Source: Cladophialophora immunda | Lineage: Eukaryota; Ascomycota; Eurotiomycetes; Chaetothyriales; Herpotrichiellaceae | DNA length: 64,000 bases | Direction: 5' to 3' | Assembly: GCF_000835495.1 (NCBI RefSeq) | Contig: NW_015622541.1 | Span: forward strand, 7,812,001 to 7,876,000 | In this document: positions 11,291 to 22,090 of the stretch, in pieces | How positions within the stretch are numbered: position 1 is the stretch's first letter | Layout of the letters: each line of letters begins with the position of its first letter | Program-made: the position numbers and the translations under genes | Notes under the pieces: generated by a model | What the model was told of the DNA's origin: nothing | Seen by the model: the letters and a program-made list of their open reading frames with translations, nothing else | Database searches by the model: none

Positions 11291-12463
11291 ATGTCTCTTC
11301 CCAAGACCACTCCTGCCTGGGTCATTGAATCCACGGACTCGGCGACGCCAGGATGGGGCAATATCAAGCTTGTCGAAGACTTCCCCGTCCCAGAGCTCGG
11401 CGAGAACGACTGCTTGGTTCAAATCCAGGCAGTGTCTCTGAACTATAGAGACCTTGTTATCCCCAAGGTAAAGAGTACTGCTTCAACCACAGGATCCCAA
11501 AATTGAGACAAAATGTACAGGGCCAGTATCCACTGCCGCTGAACCTCCCCTGCGTCGCTGCCTCGGATGGTGCGGGAAAGGTTCTCGCCGTAGGTTCCAA
11601 GGTCACCCAATTCGAAGAAGGCGACAAGGTGGTCACACAGTTCACCCAAGCACACCAATACGGACCCGTTACCGCCGAGATGATGAACACGACATTGGGT
11701 GGCACTGTCCATGGCTGTCTGCGCAAGTATGCAGTCTTCCCTGCATCGGGCCTCGTTCACGCCCCATCAAATCTTACTCCAACTGAGGCGGGGACTTTGA
11801 CTTGTGCCCCCCTCACTTCTTGGAACGCTCTGTTCGGTCTTCAATCCAAAGCCTTGAAACCTGGAGAGGTGGTTCTCACTCAAGGAACAGGCGGCGTCTC
11901 GCTCGCCGCCGTTCAGTTCGCCAAAGCCGCCGGCGCCACTGTCATTGCCACAACCTCATCCGATGAGAAGGCCAAGCGCTTGGAAAAGCTGGGAGCCGAC
12001 ATTGTCATCAACTACAAGAAGGATCCGAACTGGGGGGAGACCGCAAAGAGGCTTTCTCCTGGCAAAGCAGGCGTGGATCATGTCATTGAGGTTGGCGGGC
12101 CTGGCACAATGGCTCAGTCGCTAAAAGGTCCGTAACCGTTTCTCTGCTTGTGATATGCCGGCGTCGTTCTGACATCTGTCTCCAGCAATCAAATTCGAAG
12201 GCGTGATTTCCGTGATCGGTTTTCTGGGTGGCGTTAAAGCGGAGGACGAGCCCAACACGCTGGCGGCTTTGGGAGCGGGCTGCATCATCCGTGGGATCTT
12301 GATCGGGTCAAAAGCCCAACTGATCGAGATGAACCGATGCATCGATGCGAACAACATTCACCCGGTGGTGGACGAGAAGACATTTGGGTTCAAGGATGCG
12401 CCGGAGGCTTACGAATACCAGTGGCAGCAGAAGAACTTTGGTAAGGTGGTGATCCAGCTTTAG
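11291..12463 (+). CDS. Zinc-type medium-chain dehydrogenase/reductase (quinone-oxidoreductase-like)
   Basis: Three exons (11291-11467, 11521-12127, 12186-12463) give 353 residues. The N-terminal GroES-like domain contains LVQIQAVSLNYRDLVIPKGQYP. The Rossmann fold has LTQGTGGVSLAAVQFAKAAG followed by TTSSDEKAKRLEKLGAD and VINYKKDPNWGE. The C-terminus carries VISVIGFLGG and ends FGKVVIQL, as in the YogA/CurA-like MDR group. The usual catalytic-zinc Cys near residue 40 is replaced by the SLNYRDL motif, so a zinc-independent NADPH-dependent enone or quinone reductase activity is likely. The substrate is unknown. Intron phases are consistent. Confidence 0.88.
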
Positions 12464-13217
12464 AGCGGCTTTCATGCTCCATTGACGTGAGAGCAGCGTC
12501 AGTCAGGGGGTCGAGTCGGTGAAACCCACCCGTGCAGAGACACCAAGGGGATGGACACTGCCTAGAGCAGATGCAAACTAAGTTGATTTGGCAATGATGC
12601 CGACAACAGGGCATCTACAGACACGTACAATTACTAAGCTTTGATGGTTCTTTGCGGCATCTATAGTATCTGCTCTGCCTTGCGAGTCCGACTGTCTTGG
12701 GTCTAGACTACTGTGGAATGCTGCTCCCTGGCAGTTACCGCTTCCATGTCTCCCCAGGAGGTACAAATGGTCTTTTCCCATCAATCACATTCGACGTGCT
12801 TGCTAAGCCGCCCCTCGAACCAGCCTCGTGGGTCTTGCCATGCGGCGAATGCGGCCGCCACGGCGTTGCTTGTCTCCTCTACACATATGGAGTGATGATG
12901 TATGAGAGGACACCACCTACCTATTTAGGTGATTATTCGTCATATCACAGGGTAGTCGCACATTCTGCCTTGCTCCTGAAGCATTACAACGAGATGGGTG
13001 TATCGGTTGGTATCAAACCCCCCGGGTCAGAAGAATCCAGCTACCATTGGGTGGAAAAGCGTCAATCATCGAGATGATAATATAGTATACCACCTCTCTC
13101 TCTTGTGAACGGGGCGGCAGATCTCAAATGGGATGAAAACGAGGCCAGCATTTCCTCGAGATCTAATTTAAATACATGGCGGCGCCCGCCCGCCCCAACC
13201 CTGGGCGCTATGCTCGT
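12464..13217. other. Intergenic region between convergent genes
   Basis: 3' flanks of the dehydrogenase and the GST gene. A 126-codon open frame at 12697-13077 shows no family resemblance and is not called as a gene. Confidence 0.45.
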
Positions 13218-14150
13218 TTAGTAGCTATCTCTCTCCAACCACTTCGCCCCGGCCTCGTAAAGCTCCTTCAACTTCTCCCCGCCCTCCATGGCGAAGAAGC
13301 GGTCCTTGATGCCCAACCGGTCCATCATGCGCAGGAAGCCCAGGACCATGAAGTCGGCGTACGAGACCTGCTTCCCCAGGAGAAACGGCCCGTCGGGGTT
13401 CTCGGCGTAGACGGCGCCCGCCTCCTTGACGACGGGCTTCGCGTCCTCCCACGCCTGGGCCGTGTTGGCGGCCGCGTACGCGTCGAGCGGCATGCCCAGC
13501 GCCTTCTCCCGGGACGCGACGAAGTAGTCGCGCGACGGCGGGTTCAGGAACGTCTTGGGCACCAGCGGCATGAAGATGGGGCGGACCGCGTTGGCGAGTT
13601 TGGGGACCAGCTGTTCGGCGCGCGCGAGGTACGGCGAGTCCAGAGACAGCGGCGGCGACGGGTGCAGCTGCTCCAGCTTGTCGACGATGGCCCGCGACTC
13701 CATCAGGTATTCGCCCGACGGGAGGCGGATGGCCGGCGAGGTGTATTCATACGGCCCGCTGCTGTTGGGGGGGAGGCCACTGGATCAAGAAAGGACGTGA
13801 GTGAGTTGAGTTGGTTTCCGCTCCCTTTCGTGTCGTGGTGCTCGCAGCAACTCCCCCAGTCCACGACCAGAGGCGGAGGGACTTACAACTTTGTAAACGT
13901 CGGCTTCAGGTCCGGATACTCGACCCACTCCGTCTTGTACGGGATGCCCTTGTAGTTGAGCACCAGGCGTGCTGGCTTCGTGGTCAGAAGAGCAACGTCG
14001 CAATCTCGCATCGCATCGCCCGAATTCCTTCTCGAGCGATCATGTTACCCGGAAATATTGGGGAGAGGAGGACATACTTTTCCACGGATTCAAACTCCAG
14101 CAGAAGCCTCCCTTGGAAGGGAGATCGTATAGAATGACCTCGTTGGACAT
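13218..14150 (-). CDS. Glutathione S-transferase, etherase-like (GTE/LigE type)
   Basis: Three exons (14078-14150, 13887-13971, 13218-13779) give 239 residues. The thioredoxin-fold N-terminus reads CWSLNPWKTRLVLNYK, then PYKTEWVEYPDLKP, and later SPAIRLPSGEYLMESRAI, where the ES pair binds the glutathione gamma-glutamyl group. The helical C-terminal domain includes GKQVSYADFMVLGFLRMMDRLG. The CWSPNTWK-like opening marks the fungal etherase-like class related to bacterial LigE beta-etherases, not the Ure2 or omega classes. The role is probably detoxification or cleavage of small aromatic or xenobiotic compounds. The third exon has higher GC than its surroundings. Confidence 0.9.
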
Positions 14151-14878
14151 GGTGGCCGTGGCAGCAAAGAAATACTTTTAGATCGCGCAACACCTTGTAT
14201 CTCCACGACGAGACGGAGATATATATTTATTAATGTTCCGCAGACGATGGATTCGGGGACTCAATGGATCCGTATTATTAAGTCTTTCAGCGAAGAACGA
14301 TGGATCGCCGTCGGGCCTCAGCCGCCGCGTCCAATCCAATCTCCACAGTGACGGTTCGTTCTCCGAGAGCGTATTCGGCATCACATAAGGACTTCGTCCC
14401 TAAACGCGAACACGAGGCCAATCGAAGGTGGTTGTCGCACCCCCGCATCGGGTCGAAGAAAGTTGGGTTGTATGTAGACTCGGAGCGTCCTAGTCGGCCT
14501 GGGCAGAGAGACTGAACTAATGAGGGACGAGCATCGCTTAGCCGAGGCTACTGTGAGGAGAGAAATTCCTAATCCTACAGAACGATAGGAGATGGAGTGG
14601 ATGGAGTGGATGGAGTGGATGGAAGACGCAATTTCTAAGCCTGATGGACAGATTCCAATGCCCATGAGCATAAATCTTCATGTCTGTTTCAAAGTTATAT
14701 GGGATATACATATTTGCAGTTGACAGTAGCTAGCAGATGCCACTGAGCAGGTATGATGTGCTTTTGTTCGTCGATGCATGATGTTTCTCGTTGCTGTACC
14801 TCGTATGAAGTTGTATTTCCCATGACACTGCCCGCCAAAGACAATTAACTCCACGCTGTCATGCCCACATGTCTGACC
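14151..14878. other. Intergenic region
   Basis: Promoter of the GST gene and 3' flank of the His-rich gene. It contains a short 9-bp tandem repeat (listed separately) and AT-rich stretches. No gene. Confidence 0.45.
14591..14623. repeat. Tandem 9-bp repeat GATGGAGTG
   Basis: Three perfect copies of GATGGAGTG followed by a partial fourth copy. Confidence 0.9.
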
Positions 14879-15846
14879 CTAGTCCATCACACCAGCTTTT
14901 CCATCTCGGTCAGCGTCTGTGCGAGGGTTCACGCGGTCGCCCATGCTGGGTTTAGTCCCTTCCGTGGTGGTATGTCCAGGGCCGTCGGTGTGTCGATTGG
15001 CAACATCAATTCCATTTCCAGCTATGTTGTGGTGTTCTCTTCCCACTGAGCCACCATTAACGTGGTCATTGCCCACGCCACCGACACCAGAGTCGGTAGG
15101 CCGGTGGGTCTTGTTGGTGGTAGGGCTGGACGAGGTGCCGTGGAACTTCTCCTCCAGCTTCTCAAACGTCGTGGAAAGTTTGTCATTGTATGGTCGGGGT
15201 GCACCCTCATATTCTTCATGCGCGGCGTGGCTCCCACCAGTCAGGGCGCCACCAGCCTTTTTAAATTCATCAAGAGTCTTCATGGGTAATGCTGAAAGTC
15301 CGTGGTGCTGAGCTGCGGCGTGGTGTGTTCTGCAAAGGTTAGTCGATGCTAGACAGATATGGCAGGCGAAACTAACTCGTGAATGGGCACGGTGGTGTGC
15401 ACAACCTCCGGCTGGATCGTCTCTTTGTGAATCACCGGCACCACAGTTTCGTGGACGTGGTGATGGACATGCTCTCCAGTGACGGTGGGTGCAGCCGCTT
15501 GGGTGTGGTGAGTCTCGTGCGTTGTCGAATGGTCCTTAAAACGACCTAGTTCTGTGGTGATCCTCTCCTTGGTGTCTGCTTCGTCGTCGTGGTGGAACTC
15601 CCGGTGCTCTACAGGCAAGACGTTGTGGTGATGCTTCTCTGGGAGCTTTTCGGTGTGGCTGAGGGGCTGCACCGTCGTGTGGTAGTGATGTTGATGCACT
15701 TCGCGGTCAACGGCCTGAGTATGTTCTTCATGGCGGTGAGGTTTGACACTCTCATGGGTGACTGCTGGGTTGACCGTTTCTTCCACCGTGGTGTGGTGGC
15801 CCCGGTTGCCGGTGATTTTCTGGACGGCTGCTTTTGCTGCATCCAT
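14879..15846 (-). CDS. Hydrophilic His-rich protein with PAVTHE/HHY module
   Basis: Two exons (15377-15846, 14879-15329; GTTAGT donor, TTTGCAG acceptor) give 306 residues. The protein is very rich in His, Thr and Glu, has no signal peptide or membrane segment, and looks intrinsically disordered. Residues 20-75 contain VEETVNPAVTHESVK, then DREVHQHHYHTTVQPL and LPEKHHHNVLP. A degenerate second copy follows (HHHVHETVVPVIHKETIQP). Proteins of this look are annotated in fungal genomes as allergen-like or stress-induced hydrophilic proteins; that label is from memory of the family and the function is unknown. The module is shared with the divergent neighbour at 17286. Confidence 0.82.
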
Positions 15847-17285
15847 TGTATCCAGGTTAGGCTTGCTATTCGGGCAGTAATTGAACTCGTGTCGAGGTGT
15901 TCTAATTCAGATGAATCGTTTGGGGGGGTTTAGGATCCTTGAAAAGTGCTAGGTTATATACATCATAGACTCGCTGGGGGTATCATATGAGATAATCTCA
16001 AACCTTAGAAAGGACGTGATATCATCTGGAGAAGGCTAAGCTTGGGCCAACCGAGTGAGGTGAGGTCAGAGGAGATCGACCTTTTCGCCGAATATCGTGA
16101 TAGTGCAACAGATTGGTATCTGATCTCGGCAATCAGAGTCCCTTTTTGCATGTCGATCTGATGCTGAACGCACTCAGACTGATCCAGATGTCCTGAACAA
16201 GCCTTAGCGGAGTTCTGATCTTCCCGACCAGAGATTTCGTCTGCAATTCGGTCCCATTCTGTCCATCTCCGTGGAAGGCATCCATTTCCATCGTCTCAGC
16301 AACCTCCATTCTGTGACGATTGCTGTGAGGACAGAAGGCGGGGGAGACCTTTGTCCTGGCCCGAGTGCTTGGACCATATTCTTCACACGGAGTGCTGAGT
16401 ATATTTGAAATTCCGTCATGGACGGGTCGGGCGTGGAGAATAACAGCTATTGTCTGCGTCATGCTGGCCTGTGGCACGTCGAGGATGTGGCTCGTGAGTC
16501 CCAACCCGAGGCTTCGTTGGCCCCCAAGCCGTTGGCAATCTGACGTTTGGGCTTCAAGCCACAGGCGGAAAGCCTCTCCTGACCTCATTTGACCCCTGTT
16601 CACTTTGTTGAGGGGGGCGTTCTCTGATCTGCCGGCTCAATCCTTGCTCCCCTACAAGCAGGCGCCACCGATTCCACTCTGGCACTGTCTTACCGGCCTA
16701 ACATGTGCCTAAGGGTCCTACCACGTCTTCCCCTAGAGCCCTAAAGCCACCTCGAGGCCCCTGTGCGCTCCCGCGTGGGTTGGGGTCAGTCTATTGTGCC
16801 CGGTCGAGCCTGAGCCAAGGTTGCCACGAGTCGTCGCCCAATCGCTGAGCATGTATTGCAGGGGCTGTGGATTTTGATTCACACGAAGTCGACCACCGCT
16901 CCATGGGTCTTCCTTGACGACCGTTGTTCCTTTGCGCCATCTTGGGTAAGGTCTTCAATACCGTGCTTGTAGACGAGGTGGACCGGTCGAGCAATTCAGG
17001 CCTAGCCACGCAAAAAAGTTGTTTTGCTGTCGCTTGAGGGATCCGTCGATGGGTTGAACAGGTAGTTCACCCAAGACTCAAACAGGAGGTGAGTAGCGTG
17101 GGAAAAAGGGAGCTGGGAGCCTGGCTGGCGACAGGTAGGTGTTCTGGGTTCGCCGTTGCTGTTCGCACCTCTCCAGTTCGACCTGCCTCTTGTCCCTCTC
17201 TTTTGGTAGACCTGCAACTGTACTCGATAGGCCAAAGCAAGAGCGCCACTTTTCCTTGTCTCGTGCAGCGAGGACGAAAAGTATC
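15847..17285. promoter_or_regulatory. Divergent intergenic region between the two PAVTHE-module genes
   Basis: 1.4 kb with no supported gene. Open frames at 16133-16603 (minus) and 17067-17558 (minus) lack recognisable features; the latter overlaps the downstream gene antisense. Confidence 0.45.
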
Positions 17286-18578
17286 ATGACCATGATGGCG
17301 GCAACGAGTCAACGGCGAACGATTCCCGCAGACTGCGACCCGAAATGCTTCCCCTACGTCATGCATACAAGCAACACCACCACCACCACCACCACCACTT
17401 CCACCACGACTGGCAAACAAAGACATCGCAGCCAGAATCCCAACCACAGTCGCAATCTCAGCCATAGCTACCACAGCGCTCCTCGCCAATGGCAGGAGGC
17501 CGTCCCACGGCCTGCTACAGCTAATCCTGCCCTCAATCACAGCCATGATCCTGCGCATGCTGCCCGTCCTACTCGCTCAAGAAGCCGTCTGCAAAAGCGC
17601 CCCTCACAGCACATGTTGAAGAAGTCGGCCAGCGCTTCTGCAATGTCGCAAACTGCCCCCCACCCCCGAAGACCATCGCTGGATCCAAAAGACATGACAG
17701 CCTTGCCCCAATTGCCGGACCATGCTGTCCCTCAGCGAACTTCTTCTCTCCGAAAGAAATCTCTTGGGACTATTGATCGTCCCAAATCGAAGAAAGGCCC
17801 CTCTGACGAGCCAAAGTCTCCTCCCTCGACAACCCATGCGGCTCTCTCCCTAAGACCCAAATCTTCACCAGCAGAACAGAGCCCAAAGGCCGACTCTGAC
17901 AGCGAAAAGTCATCTTCAGGTGGCTCTCCTGGCCGTCCCAATCCTATCAGGACGGCACGCCATCAACCGCTGGCTCCGAACGACCCTTCTCCGCTGAATC
18001 CCCTCTACCACATTCCAAGCTCATATTTCGCCCATGTACCAACTCCCGACACGGCGCAACCCGCGACCTCTCCCATCCCCAACTCCACGACAGAGAAGAA
18101 CGAGCACGCGATTCTGCCGCCCGGATTCAAGCCGGGGAAAAGCGAGCACACCGAAGTTGAAGAGGTTATTCGACCGGCGGTGACACACGAGGTCGTCAAA
18201 CAGGACACAAAGGAGATCGTGCAAGAAGAAATCACCCGCGAAATCCACGTGCACCACTACTACACCTACACCCAACCCATCAAAGCCGTCGAAATCCTCC
18301 CCGCCCGACACTTCCTGGTCGACGCCGAAACGGGGACGAAAGTCGAGATCCCAGCGCCCGAGGGGTGGGTCATGCCCAGCAACCTGCAGCCGTACAAGCC
18401 AGATCTGAGCGGGATGGGCGCAGTGACGCGGCATTATCTCGTCGACGACGAGCATCCCAGCGGCGCTGCGGAGCCGGCCCCGCTGAATGTCAAGAAGAAG
18501 GCATCTTCGCAGGATTTGAGGGCGACCAAGAAGTCCAGCGGTACCGGGAATTGGACGCCATTCCCGAAAGTGAGATGA
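17286..18578 (+). CDS. Disordered protein with C-terminal PAVTHE/HHY module
   Basis: ATG 17286 gives 430 residues. The open frame extends upstream to 17139 but only from a GTG, so 17286 is used; 17292 is an alternative. The N-terminal 270 residues are low-complexity, basic and Ser/Pro-rich, including a Thr tract encoded by an ACC repeat. At about residues 285-345 a conserved module appears: HTEVEEVIRPAVTHEVVK, then ITREIHVHHYYTYTQPI and EILPARHFL. The region after it (VEIPAPEGWVMPSNLQPYKP and HYLVDDEHPSG) looks structured. The same module occurs in the neighbouring His-rich gene. No membrane segments or enzymatic motif. Function unknown. Confidence 0.8.
   Translation: MTMMAATSQRRTIPADCDPKCFPYVMHTSNTTTTTTTTSTTTGKQRHRSQNPNHSRNLSHSYHSAPRQWQEAVPRPATANPALNHSHDPAHAARPTRSRSRLQKRPSQHMLKKSASASAMSQTAPHPRRPSLDPKDMTALPQLPDHAVPQRTSSLRKKSLGTIDRPKSKKGPSDEPKSPPSTTHAALSLRPKSSPAEQSPKADSDSEKSSSGGSPGRPNPIRTARHQPLAPNDPSPLNPLYHIPSSYFAHVPTPDTAQPATSPIPNSTTEKNEHAILPPGFKPGKSEHTEVEEVIRPAVTHEVVKQDTKEIVQEEITREIHVHHYYTYTQPIKAVEILPARHFLVDAETGTKVEIPAPEGWVMPSNLQPYKPDLSGMGAVTRHYLVDDEHPSGAAEPAPLNVKKKASSQDLRATKKSSGTGNWTPFPKVR
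17376..17398 (+). repeat. ACC trinucleotide microsatellite inside a gene
   Basis: About eight ACC units encode the polythreonine tract of the 430-residue protein. Length variation would change the tract without a frameshift. Confidence 0.85.
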
Positions 18579-19339
18579 CATACGCATTGCATGTGTTCCA
18601 AATCCCCCCTTGTCACAACACAGCCCGACCAAACCCCAGGTGTGATTTGTCTCCCCCCCCCCCCCCAACCCCCGTGTCGCCAGGTCTCGAGCTGGGAGGG
18701 GGGGGGGAATGAGTGGCCGGCACTAGATTGGGAACGTGGCTTCTATAATAAAGGACATGGACAAAATGTAGAGGCGCCGTACAACAGGAGGATATCCCGA
18801 TCAACTCTACGTTTGTTGCATCTGTCGTGCGGTTCTAAATGCAATGTACTACTACTACAGCTTTCAAAAATATACCCCGTGAAATGAAACCATTGAGTCA
18901 GCTCGCTTCTCCGGGTCCTCTCCACGATTGTTGTGAGGATTGCAACCTCGATTTGTAGTGTTGGCTTCGTAGAAAGAACTAGTATTGCAGTATTCTCTCC
19001 TGCAGGATAAGAAAAATACAGCTACAGACGCTCCTGTTGCACCGTGTTCGTTACAGTCCTCGACTCCAGCCGTTGTCATGGTCCCCTTTGCGATAATGAA
19101 TATAAAAGTGACACCCCACGGGCCCCGTACCCAAGCTCAGGCTCACACCACTGGGCTGAGGACACGATGTCGAATCTGGTATCATGATTGCAGTGTTCGT
19201 GTCCCGATGCGAGCCGTGTCCACCCTTCGCGAATTATTGAGTTGTAGAGACACGAGAGAAACTTCATACGCCCTTCTTGGAACAATGCCCCGTACATATC
19301 CTGTCAAGGCAGACCGCCACCAGGCGACCGAGAACCAGC
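18579..19339. other. Intergenic region between convergent genes, with poly-C and poly-G runs
   Basis: 3' flanks of the PAVTHE gene and the RING ligase gene. A poly-C run at about 18653-18666 is followed roughly 30 nt later by a poly-G run at about 18698-18708; together they could pair. No gene is seen. Confidence 0.5.
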
Positions 19340-22090
19340 TCACCGACTTCGGTCTACGGGCGTCTGTCTCCAGAGTGTATCTCCACTGAGTCGACCAACG
19401 CTTGCAGAGACCATATTCCTCCACATGGATTGTCCTTCTCGGTCCCGGCGTCTCTCCGTGCCTCTTCCATGATCTTGGCGCAGTCTCTGCGGCGTAATGG
19501 TTGATTCCGAGCTCACTGAGTCTGAACCCCCCAAGAACGGTACATCTGGGTCCTGCCCTCGTTCGACATCCTCGTCTTCCCTACTCAAGGAAGGGATCGG
19601 AATCGCTGCACTGGGCTCCTGGTTTACAGTCTGAGCCACACGGTTTTGGAAGTCGTCACTGGTCCTTTCACCTTCCCTCCGGCCGAATTCAAGACTATCG
19701 CCAATATCATCATCCTCGTCCTCCTCGTCATATCGCTGCATTCCCTGTCTCGCCATACTCCTCACAACATCTCCCTTGCATATCGGACAAGTCCTTCTCC
19801 TGGTAACAAGCCAAGGCGTGATACAATCGACGTGAAATTCATGACCACATGGTAGGGACATGACTTGACTTTCGCCGTCGACGTACTCTTCAAGACACAC
19901 CACACATTCGACCTGTCGACCCGTATAGCGTTTCCGTTTCGCCGGCTTGGAAGTGTGCTTTTCTGTGTGCGGGCTTCGGGAATGCGAAAGTTGGCTCTCT
20001 ACGCTTCCACCAGAAAAGATGCCTGTGGTGGTCTGTGAGCGCGGACGAGGTCGCTGGGACACATTGTGGCTCACGGAGATGAGCAGTGGCGAAGTGGGTG
20101 AGGCTGCATCCGGAGATTCCACCCGTGAAGAAGTAGTGGACGATGCCGTGCTCATGGTATGATAAGTGCGAACCGGTAGTCGGTCGACCAGGGATTTTGG
20201 TGCACGCCATCTTCGACGTCGAATCCGTGAGCGGAGAAGCAGAAGAGCGTAGACCACTGTCAATGTGACCAGTGGGCTGACAACTAGGACCAGAAGTGTG
20301 TCGATGAATGGACTGGCAGAAACACTTGTGGGCGTGAGGGTTACCCATAGACCAGGATGATCATGCTCATCGTCCGGGCAAGGTGATTTCGAGCTCTTTT
20401 CTTTTCCCTGGTTGTCCTTTTCATTCAGAAGTACGTTCTCCTGCAAGGCTTCTTTCATTCCCTGTCCAGAGCGGAAAATTTGAAACCAAGAACCCTTTTC
20501 TTGACCCTGACGAGTGTCAGAACCGCTAGGTGCCCGATTCGACGGTACATTGCCTCGCTGGAAACGATTCAGATGCTCTGACTTTTCATGATCGTATTCT
20601 CCACTGCCGGGAGTGATGCTACCGCCTTTCAGAGTTGCATCTGGACTGCTGGAAGCTTTTGGGGAGCTCACTGTGTCCGTGGGCAGGGCCTTGCCAGCCT
20701 CCTCAGGAGGATTTTGTGAGGTGGTGGTGGATTTCGGTGCTACGAGATCAGTATCTCGCCAGTCTTGGACTCCTATCACAAAGTCGTCCCCTCCAATCCG
20801 TTTGGAACTCGTTGACTTTGCCTTGAGCGTGGAGGTGGCCACCGAGGCGACACTAGTCAATGTGTTCTTGCTATCCTTCAGATCTGGGCGAGCCTCCTCC
20901 TTCCAATCTTCCAGGAGGACCCAATCGATATTGCCACTGCTGGGCGGACGGCGGCTGTCCTCGGCATGAGAGAATGGAGAGTTGTCTCCCAGTCCCACTA
21001 CCGACAAAACGTTCTTCACCCAGCTCTCATCCTGTGCCTCCTCAGACCCAGCTGCCGATAGAGATGTCGGTCTCGTAGGTCCGGGTTTGGTGGACGTAAA
21101 GATGGGTTGGTTCGCGTGCTGCTTCTGGTCCGTACCAGAATTAACTGTCGTCGCCTTGTCATGTGCCTTGGAGCCGGCATCTTCTTCGTCGCCATCTTCT
21201 TGAGGTACCAGCGAAGACAAGAGGTGCGCTGACGTGTATGAAGTGAACAATGCAGGGATTGTTATATTCGATGTATCACCCTTCGCGTACATGATTGTCA
21301 ACTGCGCCCCCTTCTCATTGTCGCCGACAATCAGGGCAATTCCCCCACGACGTTGAGCCCATTTGACTTTCTCCAAGAACCCGCAGCCGCCACGGCTCAG
21401 CATGACAATCTTGCCAGCAATATCGGCACTCTCTTGCAGTGATTCGATGTCGGCATGGGTGGCCTGCTTCTTGTCTGAGAGATCAGCATTGGCAGGCTCG
21501 CCCGGTTCACCGGAGGTTGCAGGGTTCGAATCAGGTAGAGGATGGTGTAAATAGTCGTCGGTGCCGTCGTCTTGAAGGAGATTGTCATCGGAATGAGATT
21601 CGGGATCGTCACGGCCTGATCCATCGTTGTCTATACTTCGCGGTACCTTGGTCTTTGCCTGACTTTGGCCGACCGCGGGAAGATTCTTGATGCTCTTAGC
21701 CTTCTCTTCAGCCCAGCCTGGCACATCGGAGCAACCCAGTTCCCATCCTGCCACTTCGATATTCTCCTCTTTCAGCAGAGCATCGTCTCCGAAACCTTTT
21801 CCCACCCACAATTGACCACTCAGACCCTTGGATGGAAGGGTGGGACCGAAAGCAGCGGGCCTAGCTAGGAAGAAGGTCGAGTTGTCGTTGGTTAGGCTGA
21901 TAACCGCAGAGGGCGGAAATAGGGAGGAGGGCGTCGAGAAGGAGAAGAAAGCCCTTAGGCGGCCAGATTTGGTGTTGAAGCCGGGCTGAAAGGTGTCGCC
22001 AGCGTTGATGGCCAGCAATGACGAAATGGTCAGTGCTACAGGTACAGCGACGAAGAAGAGGAGTAACAGTAAGAAGCGGAGGGGACGCAT
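19340..22090 (-). CDS. PA-TM-RING E3 ubiquitin ligase
   Basis: The 916-residue single-exon protein has a signal anchor at residues 5-28 and a protease-associated domain at about 218-294 (DIAGKIVMLSRGGCGFLEK, then YAKGDTSNITIPALF). A long acidic disordered lumenal region follows. One membrane span lies at about 597-619, followed by a basic RSRIRRRRWR stop-transfer. A RING-H2 finger sits at 727-776 (CVVCLEEY...CGHEFHVDC...CPICKGDV). The order PA, TM, RING is that of RNF13/GRAIL-type ligases, which ubiquitinate membrane or endosomal cargo. The tail beyond the RING is acidic and Ser-rich. The long insertion between PA and TM is bigger than in animal relatives. Confidence 0.9.
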   Translation of the reverse strand: MRPLRFLLLLLFFVAVPVALTISSLLAINAGDTFQPGFNTKSGRLRAFFSFSTPSSLFPPSAVISLTNDNSTFFLARPAAFGPTLPSKGLSGQLWVGKGFGDDALLKEENIEVAGWELGCSDVPGWAEEKAKSIKNLPAVGQSQAKTKVPRSIDNDGSGRDDPESHSDDNLLQDDGTDDYLHHPLPDSNPATSGEPGEPANADLSDKKQATHADIESLQESADIAGKIVMLSRGGCGFLEKVKWAQRRGGIALIVGDNEKGAQLTIMYAKGDTSNITIPALFTSYTSAHLLSSLVPQEDGDEEDAGSKAHDKATTVNSGTDQKQHANQPIFTSTKPGPTRPTSLSAAGSEEAQDESWVKNVLSVVGLGDNSPFSHAEDSRRPPSSGNIDWVLLEDWKEEARPDLKDSKNTLTSVASVATSTLKAKSTSSKRIGGDDFVIGVQDWRDTDLVAPKSTTTSQNPPEEAGKALPTDTVSSPKASSSPDATLKGGSITPGSGEYDHEKSEHLNRFQRGNVPSNRAPSGSDTRQGQEKGSWFQIFRSGQGMKEALQENVLLNEKDNQGKEKSSKSPCPDDEHDHPGLWVTLTPTSVSASPFIDTLLVLVVSPLVTLTVVYALLLLRSRIRRRRWRAPKSLVDRLPVRTYHTMSTASSTTSSRVESPDAASPTSPLLISVSHNVSQRPRPRSQTTTGIFSGGSVESQLSHSRSPHTEKHTSKPAKRKRYTGRQVECVVCLEEYVDGESQVMSLPCGHEFHVDCITPWLVTRRRTCPICKGDVVRSMARQGMQRYDEEDEDDDIGDSLEFGRREGERTSDDFQNRVAQTVNQEPSAAIPIPSLSREDEDVERGQDPDVPFLGGSDSVSSESTITPQRLRQDHGRGTERRRDREGQSMWRNMVSASVGRLSGDTLWRQTPVDRSR

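Noticed and set aside
12697..13077. 126-codon open frame on the plus strand
   Set aside because: No recognisable domain, poor codon pattern and located in a convergent 3' region.
16133..16603. 156-codon minus-strand frame in the divergent region of the PAVTHE genes
   Set aside because: No motif, no splice partners, and other frames across it are equally open.
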